Shown piece after piece: positions 57,651 through 64,000 of a stretch of DNA of 64,000 bases. Position numbers and translations under genes: made by a program. Within the stretch, counting starts at the first letter, position 1. Every line of letters starts with the position of its first letter. Under the pieces are notes generated by a model that made no database searches, had not been told where the DNA came from, and saw only the letters and a program-made list of their open reading frames with translations. This DNA comes from Helianthus annuus (lineage: Eukaryota; Streptophyta; Magnoliopsida; Asterales; Asteraceae): the NCBI RefSeq assembly GCF_002127325.2, contig NC_035433.2:145545472-145609471 (forward strand). Reading direction: 5' to 3'.

Positions 57651-57997
57651 AAGAAATATCAATAAAATAAAAATTAATGTAGTAAATTAAATAATTTTTT
57701 GTGCATTATTTAATAATGTATTAGTTAGGAGAAGTTTAGTAAATGAGGACAAATAAAAAAATTTGAGGACGAATAAAAAAATATTGCATAGAGCACACTC
57801 TTTATTTAAAGTTTTATAGATAATATAATAGTTATGTAGTGAATTAAATAATTCTACGTGCGTTAAATAATGTATCAATTCAAAGAAGTTTATTAAATGA
57901 GGGCAAGTTAGGAAGTGTTACATCGAACACTTATACCTTATGATTCGAAAATAAAGTTTTTGAAATTACAATGTTGTCAAAAAGATGCTTTATAAGG
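57651..57997. repeat. AT-rich direct repeat
   Basis: About 57680-57750 and 57836-57900 share AATTAAATAATT, TGCATTA/GCGTTAAATAATGTAT and GAAGTTTA. No gene. Confidence 0.45.
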
Positions 57998-58000
57998 TGA

Positions 58001-58035
<35 letters not shown>
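57998..58035. repeat. AAAT microsatellite
   Basis: About nine uninterrupted AAAT/TAAA units. Confidence 0.95.
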
Positions 58036-58036
<1 letters not shown>

Positions 58037-58085
58037 AAATGAATTAACGTACAATGCTAGAGAGAGCGTGAAAGATAGAGAGAGA

Positions 58086-58205
58086 TGACTAACATGTAAG
58101 CACCACTGGGGTTGGTGAGTGGCTAGACAAAGCCTTTTAATACGCTCTGATGTGAGGTTTTGTACTCAAGTCTCACAAGAGTCAAGAAATTCATTGTTAA
58201 AAAAA
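58086..58205 (+). repeat. SINE-like sequence
   Basis: GGTTGGTGAGTGGCTAGAC (A-box-like) is followed about 45 bp later by TGTACTCAAGTCTCACAAG (B-box-like), then TTCATTGTT and an A-run. The order, spacing and A-rich tail resemble plant tRNA-derived SINEs. Confidence 0.5.
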
Positions 58206-59206
58206 ACTTAACGTGTAAGCGTTTCTATCATGCGAAGTTATCATAATGCGACATGTGGTTTGTGGGCGATGGTATATATCTCTGTGCCATAGTTACGCAT
58301 ATTATTAGACAATTAGACATAGTTACGCTTAAATCACAGAAAAATCCTTATTGTTGTAGAATTAAGTTACATATATGGTTTAGGGTGCTTAAGTTACATA
58401 TATGCTTTATTATTGTAGGATTAATATGTAAACAATTAAATGATAGAATACAGAAAAATCCTAAATAATAGCTTAAGAACATACATATATTACTAACCTT
58501 AGTTGTAGAAATAGATACAAGCACAATTAGTTAGATATTATTCTTAATCATGGAATGAATTTCAAAACAAAAGTTCTACCATTCAAAAAGATCATTAAGC
58601 ATTGTGTTATGTATAAAGCTATTGAAAAATGATTTATATATGAAACTCTTAGTTACTCTAGAATTAACTATTTGCTTATAAAATCTATTTTAAAAAAAGT
58701 TGACAAAACCTTAATTTCAAACCATATATTCTCTAGTTAGCCACCCTAAGTACTTTTAATTAAGTGGAATATAGTAATTTACTAGATTTTTTTTATCAAG
58801 AGAATTTCTTTTGGAAAACATAAGTAGTAATTTTCCAAAAGAGTTTGTATTATCAACATAGATATTATCAAGCCCAAATACATATATTTCATTAACTAGC
58901 ACTTTCCTAATACTTCACGCTACACATAAAAACTTTGCTCCATATTGCCTATAAGGCCTCCATTTTCCGCCACAATACAACCATCATATCATATAATATT
59001 TAAGTGATAACATCAAGTCCTCCACTTCAACCCTACAAACCGACCTTTTGATTTTAAACGCAACTACTTAAATTATAAAAACCTCTGAGCCATCTCTCAG
59101 TGAAGAACTAAACCAAACTTTTCGATGTTTAACCAATATACATCCCAAGAAATTGTCATTGATGAGTTGAAGAAAAGAGAATACAATCAAATCATCGCTA
59201 TGAAAT
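58206..59206. other. AT-rich DNA, nothing recognised
   Basis: A short direct repeat around AAGTTACATATATG (58362, 58389) is the only pattern. No gene. Confidence 0.5.
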
Positions 59207-59450
59207 CACTACAAGAAAATAGCCATGTAGCAATGACGTCTGTGACGGTGACATGAGTCATCACTATGGGTCTACCTATGTTAACGACACATCGACGCCA
59301 TAGTTTTTGTTAATATTTTTTTACCAACTATGACCTGTCCAGAAGACTTGTCATTGATGTAGAATGGAAAGAAAATGTGAAAAATGCCCCCAGTTTTATA
59401 AAAAGGTTATAGCAACGACGTTTCATCCCTATAATTTAATATATTTATTT
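59207..59450 (+). mobile_element. CACTA left end
   Basis: CACTACAAGAAAAT followed by AATGACG/CGTCATT-type subterminal words (GACGTCTGTGACGG, ATCGACGCC, AACGACGT) is a typical CACTA 5' end. No complementary right end was found by 64000, so the element is truncated or continues beyond the window. Confidence 0.6.
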
Positions 59451-59527
59451 TATTGTTTAATATTATATGTAGCTTGGGCAAGAGTTATGAAAAGTTATCC
59501 ATCGTTCTAAAACCTATCCCGACGATC

Positions 59528-60495
59528 AATGTTGTAAAAATCATGACTAGTCAGGGACTAATCAACGATTAATCGGTGATCGGTGTTCCACTGATTAATT
59601 TTCAATTAATCTGTCCACTAATCGGCAGTCGGTCCAAGCTGGTGTTATTCCGGGCTATTCAGCCCAAGTTAGGTTAAGTCGGCTCTAGTCGGCCCAAAGA
59701 AATCAATTAAAATTTGGTCCAAAACATGGTTTAAGCCCGTTTTCCATAACATCGATGCTCATACGATCCCTTCTCTCTCTGGCGTAACTACCTCTTTCTC
59801 CGGCTCCGGCGGCGCGTCAGGTAACATCAATCCCTTCTGTCTCCTTCTCTCCTGCTTCATACATTGATTCCTTCACTCTCCTGCTTCTATCACTAAATGT
59901 ATGTGACTATGTGTTTTGTATTGTATATTTGTATGTAATTATGTAAATACTTGTGAACTTTATTAGTTCTAACTCACAAGAATTCTGAACTAATAAATTT
60001 GGTGTATAGTATGCCTTAATTTATGCATCCGCCTCTTGTTTATTTGAGAACTACAACTTTTAATGGCATCTATGGAATTAACTGGCAGTAAAATACTTAA
60101 AAGAAACTCCGATAATATTTGATAGGAATACAAAATTTTGGTAGATCCAAATGAATTAGATAGAACTCAATGTAACTTATGTAAAAAGTGTATATCCAAA
60201 GTATAAAGATTGGAACAACATATAGTGGGCATATCGAGAAATTTTGTCAAAAATGATCAATTGAGGTTTCAAAATGCTCTTAGTGAGACCCAAAAAAAAG
60301 GCTAAACTAAGTAGTGATGAATCTTTAAAAGCCAAGGTGAACATTGGTGATGAAACAGTTGACCTCGGTGATTGTTTTGGAGAGTTGATGGAATCTGATT
60401 CTTTTGGTCCTATAAATAGATTTGCAACTTACCATGGTGTCAAAAGAAATCGTAAACAAGGCAATTTTAAGAATACCGGTAGAAAGGAACAATGA
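59528..60495 (+). mobile_element. hAT element remnant with BED-finger coding region
   Basis: It begins CAATGTTGTAAAAATCA, matching the ends of the hAT derivative at 15649-16753, and continues with the same ACTAATCGG subterminal words. The probable coding part follows at about 60120. No right end was identified. Confidence 0.55.
60120..60495 (+). pseudogene. hAT transposase N-terminus (BED zinc finger), decayed
   Basis: The plus strand encodes a degenerate BED-type zinc finger of a plant hAT transposase, the domain that binds the transposon ends. LVDPNELDRTQCNLCKKC carries the Cys pair, followed after a stop by RLEQHI with the His position, and then QNALSETQKKG in the expected following region. 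From 60274 an open frame of 73 codons continues (PKKKAKLSSDE, GELMESDSFGPINRFA) to a stop. A stop codon inside the finger (near 60208), at least one frame change and the absence of the catalytic RNase H-like region and the hAT dimerisation domain show it is inactive. The identification rests on the order of a few motifs. Confidence 0.5.
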
Positions 60496-60865
60496 ATGAA
60501 TTTAATTAATTGGTCGGAATGTTGGTTTGGATCCCTGAGATTGAATGTTAGAATTCAATGCTTTTGAGAAATCTCAGTATTAAGTGGGGGAGATCCTAAT
60601 AACTGACCTTTCACTTTGATCGCTTGCTTTGCTTATAACAAAGAAGCAATCCTATTGAGGTGGGTCATCGCCTGTCATGGACTATTGGGTTCCTCTCCGA
60701 ACAACATATTCCCCCTACATGATATCATAAGATCTCTTTCATTTAATGCATGCTTCCTTATTAAGCAAACCGGCTGCCCATCGTGTCCTTTACTTGCTTC
60801 TGTCTTCAACGTCATTTGAGGTATTAAATACGACTGAGAATTCACATTGTTTAATCCTATGTCAG
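60496..60865. other. Non-coding DNA, nothing recognised
   Basis: Less AT-rich than the surroundings (60590-60830). The 67-codon frame at 60616-60819 has no recognisable similarity. Possibly retroelement debris. Confidence 0.35.
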
Positions 60866-61135
60866 AACAGTGACCCAGGCACGTTGGATGTGGGCAGAAT
60901 GATCGATATCTTTGACTAAGTCTTGATGTAGTTGTCGTGGGCTAATCAAAAGTATTTATTTTAAACTTAAATACCAATACAAGTACGGGTAAGCAAGGTC
61001 GTATCCGCAGAGATTTGTGGTCGGAACAATGACTCAGACACGTTGAATGTGGGCAGAATGATCAACATCTTTGATTAAGTCTTGATGTAGCTGTCATGGG
61101 CTAATCAAAAGTATTTATTTCCGCATGGAATTTGT
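60866..61135 (+). repeat. Tandem duplication, about 150-bp unit x2
   Basis: The two copies share CGTTG(G/A)ATGTGGGCAGAATG, GTCTTGATGTAG and GGGCTAATCAAAAGTATTTA. Between them is GTACGGGTAAGCAAGGTCGTA, a phrase common in plant retrotransposon LTR or leader regions. Confidence 0.7.
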
Positions 61136-62290
61136 GGTAAGTGTAGAAGAATTTAACTAAGAACTACCATTCTCTAATTGGGGTTTGTTTTTTTGTTGTA
61201 GAAAAAACACAATATGTCACGAAAAGTGTTAATAAAATGAGAAGAAGTAACCCCCACCCGGAATCCCGATTGCTTGTTTAACACAAACACCATTTACTGA
61301 TTCGAACACACCACATAGACATCGCCTTGGAATTAATGAATTTGATTAAGTATTAGTGACTGTTTTTAAATAAACTATAACAACCTAACAATTCGTTTGA
61401 TTATACTAATTACCCACCAATTTACCAACCCGCTAATAACGCAAGGAAATCGCCAATACGATTGATAAATGACAAACAATTCAAATATAATAAACGTTTA
61501 CCAAGAAAGCAACACAAATGGTCAAGAGTACCAGTTACAAGAATCAGAAAAAAACAAGTTTAATGTGAAAAACCTAGCAATCCATCATCTGGGGGAAGTC
61601 ACGAAGAGTTTAGCCTCGTATGTTCATCATCACAGCTTCAGATCTTGATTTGGAAAATGCACATGAAGAAATCAGAAGGAATCGATGTTGGAACCCTAAG
61701 ATCGCCCTTATGCAGCCTCTGAGTCGTCTAGGGGTGAATAATTGTGAATTAACTTAGTCCCCAAGCTTAATTAGGTGAAAACCTAATTTTCCTGATTTTG
61801 CACTTCCCTGTGCGTCTCAGGGGATCCTCTTCTCTCTCCCGTGACACGCGGGAGAGAAACTTTTCTAGAAAATTGTTTTGGCCATAACTTTCTCGTTGCA
61901 ACTATGTTTCCTTCGCTGTTTTCGTCTACGTCTTTGTAATTCCATCCTCTATCATGTCATCTTCTTAATTTTTCAATTGCACTTCATTAATCTTCTCCAT
62001 TTATGCTCCTTTTTAACCTCTTTTCACACAAACGCCAGCAAAACCCATTCGCATTAAGTACCAGTTAAAATACTTACAAAAAACACAATAAAACTAAGAC
62101 CTATACAAAATATACATATAAATAACGTGTTTTCAACCATGCATCAAGTCTTTGCTTTGTGTGGAGGGAACTGTCTTTGGCCTAAGCTCAGTACTTCTAG
62201 TAAAAGGCAATGGGCCGAGATGAGGGAGCCTGTTAGGTGACCCTCGTCATCAGGTTTATTATAAGTTATTTGGGAATCTTTTAGCTTATT
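61136..62290. other. Retrotransposon-like non-coding DNA
   Basis: The composition and the CTCCCGTGACACGCGGGAG hairpin (about 61837-61855) suggest LTR or untranslated leader of an old LTR retrotransposon, continuous with the duplication at 60866. No gag or pol frame was found and no LTR pair was established. Confidence 0.3.
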
Positions 62291-62297
62291 ATTTATA

Positions 62298-62612
62298 GTG
62301 TTGAACTTTAGTAAAAATTTTAGTATATGTGTATTGTGTTTTTTAGTACACGTTAAGATTCAAGAAGAATTCACCAAAATGCAAACTGAAGTTGGTGGTT
62401 TGCCGGTTGATGAGGTTGAATGTCAATGGTGTGCCCTCGGGGAAAGGCGTTGTTGGAAACGGGTCATTGGGCAAAAAGTTAAAAATGTATGCCCGATTTT
62501 TCGTATATATCTACCTCACAATATAGTGAAATGCAAGAAAACATTCGTTGAACGAATGAACAAATGTAATGGATGCAAGAAATATAAATCAACTAAATGG
62601 TGCAAATTCTAA
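62298..62612 (+). pseudogene. Possible CACTA Transposase_24 C-terminal remnant
   Basis: This 104-codon frame contains KIQEEFTKMQTEVGGLPVDE followed by a Cys-rich basic segment. The first part resembles the C-terminal coiled region of En/Spm Transposase_24 proteins, which would fit a CACTA element whose left end is at 59207. An acceptor-like TTTTTTAG precedes the similarity near 62345. The resemblance is short and could be coincidental. The frame ends TGCAAATTCTAA with no further domain. Confidence 0.25.
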
Positions 62613-63835
62613 CAAACAACTGACAACATGAGTTGCTGAGTCAAAAGTCTGGTTGAAATGATGAAAGTGAAGATGATTCTTAATTAGTTTGGTGTATTTG
62701 AACTATTTTATAATCATTTTAAAATATAACGATTTATGATAATTTGTATTAGAACGAACGTTATTCAAACTATGAAATTTTACAGTTTTGCTTTTGTTAT
62801 TAGCTGTTGATTTACAGTTTTGTTATTATAACCGGTCTTCGAAAAACCTAGAAAATTACAACAAAAAATATTAAGTCTACACCCTAGAAAAAAAAATCGT
62901 CGCTATATAGGTCAGAACCAGTTTAATAAAGATTTTTTTTTATCTCAAAAAAATATACTAGGATGACAGGAAGTGACAGGAACAGACATTAATTTTTCGA
63001 GGAATCATAATTTTCGAGGTTTGCTGGTCGCCGGGGCACATTCATGAGTCGTTGGGGGGAGGGGCGCTTGCCCGGGGGGGGGGGGGGTGCTTGTTCTCGG
63101 TCATCATTGGGGCACTTGGGCTGTTATGTGCTCGCGACAAGGGGGTCCCTACAGTGATGAATTGTTAATTAAGGCGCATGGGTTAAACTTATTCCCTATC
63201 GAACAAGATTAGGGATGTTGGAGAAGATTATTTTTTTCCTAGGAATAAACGAATGAAGGTGGGTGGGGTTAAACTTAACGAGAAAATGACTAAGATGCCT
63301 ATCAAATGACAGATACATGGGTTAAACTTAATCAGGAAATTGACGTTGTTAAAGATCTGGATACAAATGAATCAACGGATAAAACTTGTGGAGGTTAATT
63401 GATGTTTTTAATGGTTTGGAGGAAATGGTTATTTTTGTCAAACTGGGTATATAACGGATACATTGAATAACATAATAGGAACAACAAACCCGTACCACGT
63501 AAACTATCCTTTGTCTTCTAATTAGAATGAGTTTGAATATAGAAGATTTGGCTTTATTGAAAATGTAAGAATCAATGACGAATAGTTAACGTCCTTATTC
63601 GATCTCTTTGATAAAATCATCACTTCTACCATGTGACAACTAACTTAAAGACAAATCTAAGGGTATCACTGCAGTCTGAGATAAATCCAAGATCTTACTT
63701 CATTCTAACAAAGGATGATGGCTTGCCTTTGCTTACTCATCAAAGCATATCAACCAAAAATTAGATGCTTTGTTATGAGATCTTTGTCCTTGTAAAGAAA
63801 TTAATGTTGCATATTAATTTCATACTTTTTTTACA
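62613..63835. other. Non-coding DNA, nothing recognised
   Basis: A GC-rich stretch with a G-run (about 63020-63150, run of about 14 G) is the only notable pattern. No gene or element end could be supported. Confidence 0.4.
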
Positions 63836-64000
63836 GGATATTGAATTTAAATAACCACAACTTTCATCAATTGGTTGATAACACTCTCAACTTTCGATGT
63901 GTATCAAACTACTCCTAACTTCCAACTTATTGGCCGATAGCACTCCCAAACTAACACAAATTTGCTAACATCAGTTGTCACGTCACCAAACCAGTGTCAC
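63836..64000. mobile_element. Possible MITE left arm cut by the window edge
   Basis: Phrases such as CATCAATTGGTTGATAACAC and CTTATTGGCCGATAGCACTC followed by CACTCCCAAAC resemble the layout of the long-arm MITEs at 45911 and 46726 (ATTGGCCG followed by a purine-rich phrase). The right arm would be outside the window, so this is unconfirmed. Confidence 0.3.

Overview
This window is nuclear DNA from a flowering plant, very probably a eudicot. The evidence is spliced genes with GT-AG introns, an AP2/ERF transcription factor, fragments of plant transporter genes, and almost every plant DNA-transposon superfamily. The general look of the repeats suggests Asteraceae, but nothing in the sequence proves it. 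The DNA is AT-rich and gene-poor. I find one intact host gene, a DREB-type AP2/ERF factor at 55391-56080 on the plus strand. Nearly everything else I can identify is transposon DNA, much of it nested.

Layout. 1-10 kb holds short non-autonomous elements (a Harbinger-like MITE, a CACTA end, a SINE-like sequence, a MULE-type MITE with a 9-bp target-site duplication (TSD), a hAT-type MITE with a perfect 8-bp TSD) and local tandem repeats. 10388-17333 is a CACTA element (TSD TAG) with the C-terminus of a Ulp1/C48 peptidase gene on the minus strand; at least five smaller elements lie inside it, one of them inside another. 17447-34801 is a MITE-like element split by a second, 16176-bp CACTA element at 18562-34737 (TSD TTA). 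That element carries a TNP2 transposase gene broken by two frameshifts and an apparently intact 13-exon gene that joins a Transposase_24/TNPA-like region to a Ulp1-like cysteine protease. It also holds captured fragments of two host transporter genes (an MSSP/TMT sugar transporter in antisense and a MATE transporter in sense) and a 1.5-kb fold-back MULE made of a CGAAACGG satellite. 35.2-37.4 kb is a decayed PIF/Harbinger element. 39.7-47.3 kb holds further MITEs and a possible solo LTR. 47366-50918 is a MULE with a truncated MuDR-type transposase on the minus strand. 51-54 kb is retroelement debris, a CACTA end and a MITE. 55.2-56.1 kb is the DREB gene. 57.5-64 kb holds SINE-like pieces, a CACTA left end, a hAT BED-finger remnant and retroelement-like debris.

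How the parts relate. In the large CACTA element the TNP2 gene would supply the catalytic transposase and the TNPA-like/Ulp1 gene would bind the subterminal repeats, which are arrays of a 12-base motif seen in both orientations at both ends. TNP2 is broken here, so the element would need a helper copy unless the homopolymer frameshifts are assembly errors. The MULE, Harbinger and smaller CACTA elements also lack an intact transposase, so no element in the window looks autonomous as read.
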